DNA from: Nansenia antarctica
Lineage: Eukaryota > Chordata > Actinopteri > Argentiniformes > Microstomatidae
Length of the DNA: 64,000 nucleotides
NCBI GenBank assembly: GCA_963989245.1
Contig: OZ022345.1
Span: forward strand, 39,204,834 to 39,268,833
Direction: 5' to 3'
The notes under the pieces were generated by a model that did no database searches, was not told the DNA's origin, and saw only the letters and a list, made by a program, of their open reading frames with translations. Position numbers and translations under genes: made by a program. Each line of letters begins with the position of its first letter. The first letter of the stretch is position 1. Positions 11,126-24,731 of the stretch are shown here, one piece after another.

Positions 11126-11563
11126 GGGAGGGAGGGAGGGAGACAGGGAGACAGGACGTGACTTAGGCTGGAGGGTAAGTGGAGGGTAGTGTTGTAGTAA
11201 ATATGTTGGAGGAGACAGAACAGACGAGCCAGAACACTTCACAGGATAGATAATGACTCTCCCGCTCCATCACTCCACCATACCTGAGCCCTATTCCACA
11301 AAGCGCAATTAGAGATAATTCAGACTTGTTTTGATAATCCACGATAATTTCAGATCAATTTCCGTTCCATGAATGTGGCTCAGATAATTTGCTGTTTGCA
11401 GAACAAACCTGGTAGCGACCAGGTTTACGGTCTGGTTTAAGTAAGATGTGTGTCAAAAATGTCTCACAGGCGGAAACTAAATCCCGGAAAACAGTTCCGT
11501 CAAGTGTCTTTTTGGAAATATTATATTATAAGATATATAGATATATATTTTTTTTCAGAGTGT

Positions 11564-11596
<33 letters not shown>

Positions 11597-11864
11597 ATAA
11601 ATAAAATGATATAAAAAGATAGGTATCAGCTTGCATCTGAAACAACAGAGTGGTGTGTTTGGCACAGGGTTTAAGGCAGCCAGCTAGCAATCAGAAGGTT
11701 TCTGGTTCGATCCTTGCCTCAAGAGAGAGGGGTTGAATTTAATTGAATGTTTATTTTCTTGACATTTAACAGAAGCCTTCATGCAAATCGATTTACAACA
11801 AATACATCTGTCTAAGTAAGTGAACATCCATCAGTAATCATAAGAAATAATAATCAGGGGGGCG
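11126..11864. other. Mostly unclassified flank
   Basis: About 11285-11480 begins CCCTATTCCACAAAGCGC and resembles MITE ends of fish genomes, but its partner end was not found. A (GATA)n tract lies at about 11564-11597. No gene seen. Confidence 0.35.
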
Positions 11865-12120
11865 TGTTAAGCCTCATTATGTAATAACTGCACATTATGT
11901 AATAAAATCCCAAAATGTAATAAAAAGTCACTTTCAATATGTAATAACACCGCATTATGTAATAACCTGCACATTATGTAATAAATTGGCTGAACGCAAA
12001 ATGTAATAATGTTTGCCTTTGTTAAGCCTCATTATGTAATAACTGCACATTATGTAATAAATCGCCTGAACGCAAAATGTAATAACATTTGCCTATATTG
12101 TGCAGGTTATTACAAAATGC
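11865..12120. repeat. ATGTAATAA-rich dispersed repeat
   Basis: About a dozen ATGTAATAA-type motifs at irregular 15-40 bp spacing. The block starting TTAAGCCTCATTATGTAATA occurs twice, and a reversed GGTTATTACA-type copy lies at the right edge. Family unknown. Confidence 0.6.
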
Positions 12121-12775
12121 GGCGGTTGCACTTTTTTGTAACACAATTGAAAAAATTGAAATGTAATAAATATATTTGACCATGAAAAGCATTTTAATTC
12201 TCCAACATAAAAAAAAATCCAGAATTGCATGCTGATACCACTCTGCCACCCTGGTGATCTGATAGTTTATAGCCTGCTGCCAATATCACCACAGTAGTGA
12301 ATGTTCATTTATTTTAAAAAGATGAACATAAAACAATAAGTAGGGGCTAGTATGACTTGACTAGTATGCAGAGCGCATATGTCTAATTGAGTCAACTGGG
12401 TATTATGGTTATCACCAAGTTCTCCCATACTGTGCTGATGGACTAGTATAGACTAGTATATATATATGGACTAGACGCTCTTCCCTTCTGTGGTGATAAC
12501 TGAGACAAGACTGCGTCGCTTTCACCACGTCACGCGCGGTATCAACCAATGAAAATGCGTAGGGGTGTGGACAACATGCAAGATACGCCCCTATATTTGC
12601 ATACAGATCTGATAATCGGGGAAAGAATGAATGTGGAAAACAAAGAATGAATGTGGAAAAGAATGTGGAAAACAAAGAATGAATGCGTAAAAGAATAAAT
12701 ACATATATAATGTATTTCCTTATTACTGTGTATTCATTTATTTATTCATTCATTTATTTATCTATATATTTATTA
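12121..12775. other. No gene seen
   Basis: AT-rich sequence. A short tandem AATGAATGTGGAAAA repeat lies at about 12625-12680. No supported exon. Confidence 0.4.
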
Positions 12776-13536
12776 GGGGTGTAACGGATAGCCCTCCACG
12801 GTTCGGCATGCATGTGTACCGTGGATCAATTGCAACATTTTAACAAGTAATAATATGACTTAATATTAGTTAATATCTCTTGTAAATCACAATGTAGAGT
12901 TGCCATGAAAAGATAGACGCGACAGTTGCATGCTTTGTTTTACTCTAAAGCGCAATGATAGGTTGATAATGCGAAAAAATAATAATCTGTTGTTTACTCA
13001 CTACACGTGAAGCTGGGAATCCACAACAACAAGGCCGCGTTCGTAAATTCGCTCTGGAATCTGATCAGCATTCAAGGAACGCCTCTTGTCCAATCAAATT
13101 ACTTGGTCCCTTTATGACGTCGGTCCCAGTGTGCGCTCCGGCGCTCTCAAAGCGAATTTACGAACGCGGCCCAAGTATATCATGGCGAGCTAGTTACGTT
13201 GTTCGGCGGAGAAGAACTCGAAATGCCTCCCTCGTCATTTAAATCCTGTATGTATGGGAGCACTTTGGCTTCTGTCAATTATGACGGGAGGCACGAAAAA
13301 GGTAGCTTGACAACTTCTGATAATGTAGGCATTTTTTTCATACCATGTTCAACCGGGTTCATACCGGGTTCACTTTATTATTTAGTTAAAAGTGGCATAA
13401 AACATGTTTATTCGTCTGCTTTAAAGAGCCCAGTGATTCACTGCTGCAACCAGGCGCCTTGCTCTCTCATATTGCACTATAATTTAAGTTGAATGTGTAT
13501 TTCAGTATAATATGTAATGTTTGAGTGTAGAATATG

Positions 13537-13574
<38 letters not shown>

Positions 13575-13760
13575 CCAGCTTTGACATCTTGAATGTTGTT
13601 GGTTTTTTTCACATAATGAAAGTGGTGTTTTTACAGAATTCAAGGAAAAGGCAGTTTTTATTTAAAAAAATAATGTTTTGTGTTGATCCGAAAAATGATC
13701 CGAATCGTGACTCAAAAACCGTGACACGATTCGATCTGTGAGTTAGGTGATCCGTTACAC
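12776..13760. mobile_element. hAT-type MITE (GGTGTAACGGAT ends)
   Basis: Left end GGGGTGTAACGGATAG and right end GATCCGTTACACC are inverted repeats. The interior has paired ACCGTGGATC- and GATCCGAATCGTG-like motifs. No transposase. It contains a nested short MITE and a (TA)n tract (13539-13572). Confidence 0.6.
13033..13171. mobile_element. Short MITE nested in the hAT-type element
   Basis: The 139-bp element has inverted ends GGCCGCGTTCGTAAATTCGC on the left and the matching GCGAATTTACGAACGCGGCC on the right. CAA flanks both ends, a possible 3-bp target duplication. Confidence 0.7.
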
Positions 13761-13816
13761 CGTATACACCAATATTTATTGTTAATTTTGACAGACTTGG
13801 TCCTGCATATTCCTCG

Positions 13817-14106
13817 AGGGTATCCGCGGTGTCTTGAAAAGTATTAAAAGTTGATTAATACATTTTGAGTTTTAATAAAAGTTCGTGAATTTATTATTTT
13901 TTATTAAAAAACAAAGATGAACCGGAAATTCTGTTGTATGATAGTGGTCTAGTCTATTGCAAACTAAAACTGTTAAGTTAAAGGTGTCACTGATGTAAAC
14001 GGTTACAGCTTGAAGTGGCGGTGAGGTCTGGAAGAATATTGACAAGGTCTTTAAAAAGTCTTAGAAAGGTATTGAAATTAACCTCAAGATTCTTGTATAC
14101 CCTGTC
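13817..14106. mobile_element. Internally deleted copy of the GGGTATCCGCGG element
   Basis: Both ends match the element at 7520-8386, but the middle is missing. It ends TATACCCTG. Confidence 0.55.
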
Positions 14107-17460
<3,354 letters not shown>

Positions 17461-18096
17461 CAAAGTTACCTCAGATCGGTTACCAGTGTAAGGAGTATCA
17501 GTTCAGACCCCAGCATGGTGTCCTATAGAATGTCCACCTTACATCTGCCTTCATATTGCTGTTCTCTCCTATGCATCTTATTGCAGTCTAGCCACAACCC
17601 AGGGGAGGCTGGTGGAGGTAGGAATCGGAAAGCATGGAATGAGGAATAGTATGTTTGATACTATTCCTGAATCCATTCCATGCATTACAGTGAGCCTGTC
17701 CTCCGATTTCTACCTCCACCGGCATCCCCTGGCCTAGCTTCAAAGCCATGATTCTTCAGCTGTTTGTTCTTCAACACATCAACGAGATCTCATCACCCTG
17801 CTTTCAAACAGCAGTTCGAGGGCACATTCACAATGAGAACCATTAGGGGAAATAATTACGCATAATTAGAGAAAGATAAAAGGCTAACATGATGACGCTA
17901 GGGTAATTACGGTAAACAAACAGAATTGATTTGCTGTGTTCTTGTAGTTAGCTTGTAGCGTCACCATTCAGAGTGTGCACCTGCCTCCCTAGAGTGGCTT
18001 TGACATGCAGATCATTATGGGGTGCTCAATCTGGCCCCCCGCCTGACAGACTGAACAGAACATAGACGTACAGTTGGCACTCAGACAAATTAAGTG
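17461..18096. other. Transition between slc35f5 flank and receptor array
   Basis: Contains one GGGAGGCTGG-type element with both ends (17602-17733). The remainder has no recognised gene or repeat. Confidence 0.4.
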
Positions 18097-18231
18097 TAGA
18101 GTATCTAGAATATTTGGTGGTGAGTGGTGTGTTATAATCAAAGAACTGGAATAGCCCACTTTAAAGATAAATCACGGTTTTTGGACGAAGGAGGAGTTTA
18201 TAATACATATATTTCCTCTCAGAAACTCTCT
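18097..18231 (+). promoter_or_regulatory. Orphan copy of the receptor 5' flank
   Basis: About 130 bp closely match the block upstream of receptor exon 1 in copies A-E, including GGTGTGTTATAATCAAAGAA, GGACGAAGGAGGAGTTTATA and ATACATATATTTCCTCTCAG. No receptor exon follows. It lies between near-identical 16-bp direct repeats (18071-18086 and 18232-18247, CAGTTGGCACTCWGAC), so it looks like a small inserted or stranded fragment rather than an active promoter. Confidence 0.6.
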
Positions 18232-18493
18232 CAGTTGGCACTCTGACTTTCAGCCAATCAGACGTCTCCTCACATGCATCCATCCTGACCTCAGGTGCTG
18301 CTCATGGAATATATTTCAGTTAGGCTGTGTATAATCAGGGTTCACACTGTCATACTATTTGACTGACTGGAGTTGAACTAGGGTCGCCTGAATGCGTGAA
18401 GAGTGTTAGCCCGCTGAGCTGATGCTCAGTCTTGAACTTGAGCAGCTAATGCAAGTCTTGGGCAAAGTTACTCATGATGGAGCTAGCATATTC

Positions 18494-18766
18494 CCAACTC
18501 CCCCTGTTACAGACAGGTTAAAACCAACTCCCCCTGTTACAGACAGGTTAAAACCAACTCCCCCTGTTACAGACAGGTTAAAACCAACTCCCCCTGTTAC
18601 AGACAGGTTATAACCAACTCCCCCTGTTACAGACAGGTTAAAACCAACTCCCTCTGTTACAGACAGGTTAAAACCAACTCCCCCTGTTACAGACAGGTTA
18701 TAACCAACTCCCCTTGTTACAGATATGTTATAACCAACTCCCACTGTTACAGACAGGTTAAAAATT
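18494..18766. repeat. 30-bp minisatellite, short array at the outer edge of copy A
   Basis: About nine units of CCAACTCCCCCTGTTACAGA plus CAGGTTAWAA. The same unit forms a longer array in opposite orientation at 44506-45197. On its right it abuts the duplicon end that starts ATTGTATTACTTGGTC. Confidence 0.9.
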
Positions 18767-18916
18767 ATATAATGTATTGTATTACTTGGTCTTGGATTAA
18801 ATAGTTTATATGCTCTAACTCAATCAATATAAGGAGGATTTTAAACATTTCAAAGCTGTTATTGTTTTTTAATACACCTTGCTACTATTCTCTCAGCTTG
18901 GTGGCTCTGCTTCAGG

Positions 18917-19190
18917 TCACTTACATTTACATTTACATGTTTGACATTTAGCAGACTTACAACAAGTACATTGTCTAAGGTAAGTGAATCATCAATACAT
19001 CAGTCATCATAAGAAAATAAATCTATGCTACCTGACCTGGGGCCATTGGCAGTCACAATGCTACAAGAAGGAAGGATTACTTTTTATTATTTACAGTAGA
19101 TGAACTGTAGTCGGGGGTAGTGGGGATGAAGAGATCTTTAGGAGGGAGTCAAGGTGGAGCTTGAGTATTAGTACCAACAAGGAACATCAT
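18917..19190 (-). mobile_element. LINE 3' tail fragment downstream of copy A
   Basis: Contains TTTACATTTACATG, a TTTAGCAGACTTACAACAAG segment and GGAGTCAAGGTGGAGCTTGA. It lies at the same position relative to exon 3 in copies A-E, so the insertion is older than the duplications. Confidence 0.6.
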
Positions 19191-19290
19191 GATTCAGTTC
19201 TGGCTACAATCAACATGATGGATAATAAAACAATAACACAAGTTATACTAGCGTCCTTGGATCTGAGAAAGGCGCTATATAAATCTAAGA

Positions 19291-19338
<48 letters not shown>

Positions 19339-19375
19339 TAGTCAACAAAAACATCCTAATGTCACTGAGTATTCA

Positions 19376-20934
19376 TCAGGTAGGTCCAGTGTTGGTGGTG
19401 GGGGGGGGCAGAGCTGGTGGTGGTGGGGGGGCAGTGCTGGTGGAGGGGGGCAGTGGTGGTGGTGGGGGGCAGTGTTGGTGGTGGTGGGGGGCAGTGTTGG
19501 AGGTGGTGGGGGGGACAGTGTTGGTGGTGGGGGGGGCAGTGGAACTCCTTGTGGTCATGGTCTGTCCCTGGGAGTTCCCCTCAGGCCTCAGGGTCCGTTT
19601 GTTGATGTGTTGGATGGTGAGACGACAGCGCAGCACCTGAAGGAACACCTGTTCAGGAGATAAGTCTGTTAGTGCAGAGCATGAATAAAGTTGACCAAAT
19701 TGTCAACATTCTAGAGTACCAAAGGTGACTTCATAACCCAAAATGCATACATAATGATGCTCATACGATGATACGGTGAGTAATCCCCACTGCTACCTAG
19801 TTAACTATAAAACTACTTTACATTACAATTAGCAGGTTCACAAAACAAGCTGTGTTAGTTGACTAGCGATGCGTCATTGATTTTCAACAACGCGGAAATT
19901 TATTAACATTTTTCTAAAGAAAATTCTGAACATTACATCGGATGCCGAGATGCGGACCAAAACACTAGAACGTGTCACATATGGTGGAGGAGGTGTTATG
20001 TCTTGGGCATGTATGGCCTCTACTGGAACTGGCTCACTTGTCTGCATTGATGATGTAACTGCTGACTGCAGCAGTAGGATGAATTCTGAAGCGTACAGAA
20101 ACATCTTGTCTGCTCAAATCCAAGCAAATGCCTCCAAACTCATTGGATGGCGCTTCATCATACAACAGGACAATGACCCAAAACACACTGCCATAGCAAC
20201 AAGGGAGTTTTTCAGGCCCAAAAGTTGTTGACTGGACTATGCATAAAAAAGTGTTGGAATTTCTGAATGGTGAAACCCCGCTGGTGGAATGAGCTTCCCA
20301 CGGCTGTCAGAACTGCAGAGTCACTACCCATCTTCCGTCGTAGACTGAAGACCCATCTCTTCGGGTTACACCTTAACTGCTCCTCCTGAGACATCTACTG
20401 CCCCCCAGCACTGCGTCTCCTGAAGACACCCGCTTTTTCCCTCTACTATGTCCCTAAAAACTTATATTGCCCCCCTTGTACTGTTTCTCTGTTTCTCCAG
20501 TGTCTATATAAAATGATGAGATATGTTTTTCCTTCTATCAATGGCCCCGGGCCTGAGCTGGATTACTCTTCCTGCTACGACTGGTGGATTGATGATTCAC
20601 TTGCTTAGTCAAATGTATTGATTGTAAGTCGCTTTGGAATAAGGCGTCTGCTAAATGCCAAAAATGTAAATGTAAATGAAACCAGTCTGTAAACATATAC
20701 CATCTAATAAAAGCTGAGGATGTGAACTTTAACCTCATACGTAAGTGTTAGATTTTGTGAAGAGCAAAACGAAGAAAAAAAGCTGCACTATCCCGTTACT
20801 TATGCAGATCACTGTATGTACCCATCCCAGATTGACTCGTTCAACGTCATAGTTACTGATCAATTTATGTTTTGTTATGATTCGTTCATTTGCTTTGCTC
20901 TGTAGCAACAATTTCTGTGCTTTACAAATTAAAT

Positions 20935-20974
<40 letters not shown>

Positions 20975-20977
20975 TAC

Positions 20978-21017
<40 letters not shown>

Positions 21018-22294
21018 GTCATTCGGGTCACCTGTCTGAACTGTGTGGAGGAGATGTTGTAGAGGAAGGGGTTGATGACAGAGCTGAGGTAGAAGAAGAT
21101 GATCGCCACGGTGCTGGCATCCATCATGGAGTGGAGGTTGTCAATTAACCATTTGGGAGACGCGATCACCAACAGCCGGATCACTTGGGTGGGCATCCAG
21201 CACACAGCCAGAGCTCCTACGATCAGTCCTGTGAGGAAGGGGGGGGATCAGGGGGCGGTCAGGGGGCAGGGGAAATGTGGCAGAGGAAGAGAGAGAGGGT
21301 GGAGAGAGAGAGGCAGAGGAAGAGAGAGAGGAGGAGAGAAAGGCAGAAAAAGAGAGAGAGGAGGAGAGAAAGAGGCAGAGGAAGAGAGAAAGGGAGAGAG
21401 AAAGATGGGGGAGAGAAAGAGGCAGAGGCTGATCAGGTTTTATTTATTCATGTTGTTTCTGGAGGAGATGGAGGATTACAAAAATAACCTACCCAGAAAC
21501 AGGATGGTCTGCTTGCGGCTGGTCTTGACCCTTAAACTCTCGTGCTTGGGTGTGCCCTCTGCTCCATTGGCCCCTCCCCCCATGGGGCCCATGGGTTTCT
21601 GTAGGACCAGGATCATCCGCCGACACATGACCGCCACCGACACCAGCACCACCATGTATACGATAAACGCCCCCAAGACACTACCCTGGTATGTTCTCCA
21701 GCGACCCTGCAGAATGGTGCAGTACCTCAGTTCAACAGGCCCCTCCTCCAGCTGAAAGGTAATGTCCATCGTCCCCATGATGAACGTATATGGCAGCGCC
21801 ACCATCACAGACGTCACCCAGGCGAAGGCAATGAGGTAAGATGCCAAGCGTGCCGTCAGAGCCTTGAACCTGAAAGGGTGGCATATCGCCATGTAGCGCT
21901 CGAAGCTCAGGGTCGCCACATTCAGGATGGTGTCGTAGCTGCACGTTTGGTGCAAGAACACGTAGAGTTGACAGGAAACTTGGCTTTGCATGGTGCTGAA
22001 CGGGAAGGTCATCATGACATAGAGATCCACAGGTATCCCGATGATCAGTATCAGGAGGTCGGAACACGCCAGTGACACCATGTGATCTGTCACGCTCCTC
22101 TGAAGATAGCCATTATGCAACAGCACCCGGGTCACACGCACTGTGACCACATTTCCCACAACTCCTGTCACCAGGATGAGACTGTAGAGGACAACAAAGA
22201 AGACTTTGAGAGAGTAGCTTCTCACATGCTTCAACACCTGGTTGTCTTCCCACTGCTGCTTCCAGTTTATGTCAATATCAACGTCCCTGTCCAT
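19376..22294 (-). CDS. gpr39-like: GPR39-like G protein-coupled receptor, copy A
   Basis: A class A (rhodopsin-like) receptor of the ghrelin/motilin/neurotensin family, closest to GPR39. The - strand exons are 22294-21493 (N-terminus to the start of TM6), 21228-21032 (TM6-TM7) and 19648-19376 (C-terminal tail), joined in frame for a predicted 423 aa. Visible hallmarks: GNVV in TM1; ACSDLL in TM2; ERYMAICHPF after TM3; WVTS in TM4; a long loop 3 with GPMGGGANG then RKQT; CWMP in TM6; SSVINPFLY in TM7. The assigned exon 3 begins VFLQVLRCRL, matching the membrane-proximal tail of GPR39. The rest of the tail is a Pro/Thr/His/Ala-rich repeat. Copy-specific oddity: TM3 reads CSYDT where all others have CSYAT. 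Intron 2 carries a Tc1 fragment and a LINE tail. Receptor identity is strong; the ligand is unknown. Confidence 0.88.
19866..20818 (+). mobile_element. Tc1-like transposon fragment in intron 2 of copy A
   Basis: A degraded Tc1/mariner transposase segment on the + strand includes YGGGGVMSWACMASTGTGSL and QQDNDPKHTAIATREFF. The terminal-repeat-like end ATCCCGTTACTTATGCAGAT lies at about 20790-20818. A younger LINE tail (20272-20675) splits it. Elements in the same position occur in C, D and E, with a remnant in B. Confidence 0.8.
20272..20675 (+). mobile_element. LINE 3' end inserted in the Tc1 fragment
   Basis: Encodes the typical reverse transcriptase tail WWNELPTAVRTAESLPIFRR, then a 3' end with GGCGTCTGCTAAATGCC and TAAATG repeats. 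GAAACC occurs at both borders and may be a target duplication. Same family as the LINE at 23200-24408. Confidence 0.7.
20936..21019. repeat. (ATT)n microsatellite beside the exon 2 donor of copy A
   Basis: A trinucleotide tract a few bases inside intron 2. Equivalent tracts sit beside the donor in B, D and E. Confidence 0.85.
21240..21440 (-). repeat. Pyrimidine-rich tandem repeat in intron 1 of copy A
   Basis: On the gene strand this is a CTCTGCCTCTTTCTCTCC-type tandem repeat leading into the exon 2 acceptor. Similar tracts occur in B, C, D and E. Confidence 0.8.
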
Positions 22295-22445
22295 CGTGGG
22301 AAGAAGAGTTCAGATCTCCAGATTGATTTCTCCCCCTACCTTCACGATTCCACAGGGCAGAGCCTCAGTAATAGTAATGAAGCTAACAGAGTCAAGCTAA
22401 TAGAGTCTCAGTAACTAATCAATTCAGTTTATCAAATCAGTTTAT

Positions 22446-22540
22446 GTATTATAAACTCCTCCTTCGTCCAAAAAACGTGATTTATCTTCACAGTGGGTTA
22501 TTCCAGTTCTTTGATTATAACACACCTCTCACAACCAAAC
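22446..22540 (-). promoter_or_regulatory. Candidate proximal promoter of copy A
   Basis: A block shared by all five copies. On the gene strand it contains TTATAATCAAAGAACTGGAA, a GAAGATAAATCACG motif and an AGGAGGAGTTTATAATACAT box resembling a TATA element. It lies 150-250 bp before the start codon. A promoter role is inferred from position and sharing only. Confidence 0.35.
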
Positions 22541-22545
22541 TGGCT

Positions 22546-23019
22546 TCTTCTACTACTTTACTACACAACCATTTTTTCTCTTGGTTTAAGCTTCTTCAAT
22601 CCAAACTTTATAGCCCAAATCACAGCAATAAGAGAAACATGTATCCTTGATGAGTGTTAGTACTGACGGTCAGTACAGTATGTGCTGTGGAAGCACTGAT
22701 TCTTAAACACCCCTCCCCATTACTGAAGTGGTGAAATAAATGTTTTTCTTTGTAACCAGTAAGCGAGGTGGATCTGAAGGAGTTGTGTTGAAATGATCCA
22801 GGCCTCCTTGAGAGTTGTCTCTCTTCACTCTCCATAAATGGTCATAAAAAGGTCATCATCTGTATAGTGATATAAAAAGTTTACACCCCCTTTAAAAATG
22901 TTAGGGTTAGGGTTAGGTCTTTTGTTACCTCAGAGCATGCAATCCAAAATACCTACTCACCTTTGTTATGTTTTTATTGTGTACTTAATGGTGTTGTATG
23001 TAATGGCTATTGTGCAATC
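22546..23019 (-). other. Upstream flank of copy A (duplicon sequence)
   Basis: Homologous to the upstream flanks of B-E. It contains a 71-codon reading frame (22835-22620, beginning MESEERQLSRR) in the same orientation as the receptor. The homology ends where a Tc1-like terminus begins at about 23025. Confidence 0.5.
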
Positions 23020-23024
23020 AAATA

Positions 23025-24533
23025 GAGTTAGGTCCATATATATTTGGACTCTGACAGAATTTTTGCTGTTTACCAAAACATATTCAAGTTACAGTTATAT
23101 AATGAATATGGGCTTAAGGTGCAGACACTCAGTTTTAATTTGAGGGTATTCACTTCAAAATGTAAGGAAGGGTTTAGGAATTACAGCTCTTTGATATCTT
23201 TACATTTACATTTACATTAACATTTTTGGCATTTGGCAGACGTCTTATTCCAAAGCAATTTCCAATCAATACATTTGACTAAGTAAGTTAAACATTAATC
23301 TGCCAGTCGTAGCAGGAAAAGTAATCTAGCTCAGGCCAGCAGCCATTGGTAGTAGTCGTTTTATCTTTTTGAAATGTTCTTTTTTTTATGGTAGACATGG
23401 ATAAACAGTACAATGGGATAGTAAAAATCTCAGAAGAAACAGTAGGGGGGAAGCAGGTGTCTCAGGAGACACAGTGCAGGGGGGTAGTAGAGATGTCTCA
23501 GGAGGAGCAGTTAAGGTGTAGCCTGAATGGGAGCCTGAGGTGGGTCTTCAGTCTCAGACGGAAGATAGGGAGTTCTGACAGCAGTGGGAAGCTCGTTCCA
23601 CCAGCGGGGAGCCAGTGCAGTGAAGAGACGAGACCGGGCAGCGAGACTGCCGAGTTGGCGTGGAGGTGGTGGGGCCAGTCAACCAGCAGAAGTGGAGGAG
23701 CAGAGTAAACGAGCTGAAGTTTGGGGGGTGACCATTGCTTGCAGGTAGGAAGGAGCTGTCCCTTTTGCTGCCCTGTAGGCGAGCACCAGGGTCTTGAAAC
23801 TGATGTGAGTTGTGATAATTTGGGGAGGTTGAACACGAGACGGGTGGCACCATTCTGGATGAGCTGCAGAGATCTGATGGCAGAGGGCAGCCCAGCAAGG
23901 AGTGTGTTGCAGTAGTCAAGGCAGGAGATGACCAATGACTGGGTCAAGAGATGCGCTTCTTCTGGTGAGGAATGGACGTATCCTTCTGATATTGTAGAGA
24001 AAGAATCCGCAGGAGCGTGCTGTTGCTGCGATGTTCTCTGCACAGCATAGACGATTGTCCAGGATCACACCAAGGTTCTTGGCTGTCTGGGAGGAGGTTA
24101 AAGTAGAGTTTTCCACTGTGAGGGAGAAGTCTTGGAGAGGACAGGCTTTCCCAGGGAGGAAGAGTAGCTCAGTCTTGTTAAGGTAGGAGCGACCCGCCAG
24201 GTAGGAAGCAAACCAGGAGTGTTCAGTGCCAGAGATGCCCAGTTCTGAGACAATGGAGAGAAGGATCTGGTGGTTTACTGTGTCGAAGGCAGCAGACAGG
24301 TCCAGGAGAATGAGAACAGAGGAGTGGGAGGAAGCTTGAGCAGAGTGGAGGGCCGACATTACAGCAAGGAGAGTAGTCTTAATGGAGTGCCCAGCCTTAA
24401 TGCATTCCACTTGCTGAAGACAAAAATGTAGGCATAAAGACCTACAAACAAACAACAAGTGAAGACAGTTGCAGTAAAGGCCTGGTAAAGCATCGCAAAG
24501 GAGGAAACCCAGCATTTGGTGATGTCCATGTGA
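23025..24533. mobile_element. Tc1-like element interrupted by a LINE
   Basis: The left end AGTTAGGTCCATATATATTT (preceded by TA) is a Tc1-type terminus. The right part (24410-24533) has the AGGCCTGGTAAAGCATCGCA-type 3' region of fish Tc1 elements. The LINE at 23200-24408 lies between them. Confidence 0.55.
23200..24408 (-). mobile_element. 5'-truncated non-LTR retrotransposon (L2/CR1-like)
   Basis: The - strand encodes pieces of reverse transcriptase, including LILLDLSAAFDTVNHQILLS, AKNLGVILD and CLDYCNTLLAGLP. They are in different frames, with stops and missing internal sequence, so it is a dead copy. The 3' end has ATTTGGCAGACGTC-like and (TTTACA)n sequence. Confidence 0.75.
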
Positions 24534-24731
24534 TTAATGATGTTGTCAGTGCTATTGACTGTAAAAAGTAATGTGCTGCAATATTTGTTGCCCTTTCCAA
24601 AGCGTTTGACACAGTTGACCATAATATTCTGTTACAATGTCTAAATAAAATTGGGTTATCTACAAATGCTATTGGGTGGTTTAAAAACTATCTCACAAGT
24701 AGATTTCAATGTGTTATATGTGATAGTATTA

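Noticed and set aside
18494..18766. CRISPR-like direct repeats
   Set aside because: Units are contiguous without unique spacers and the context is a vertebrate genome. This is a minisatellite.
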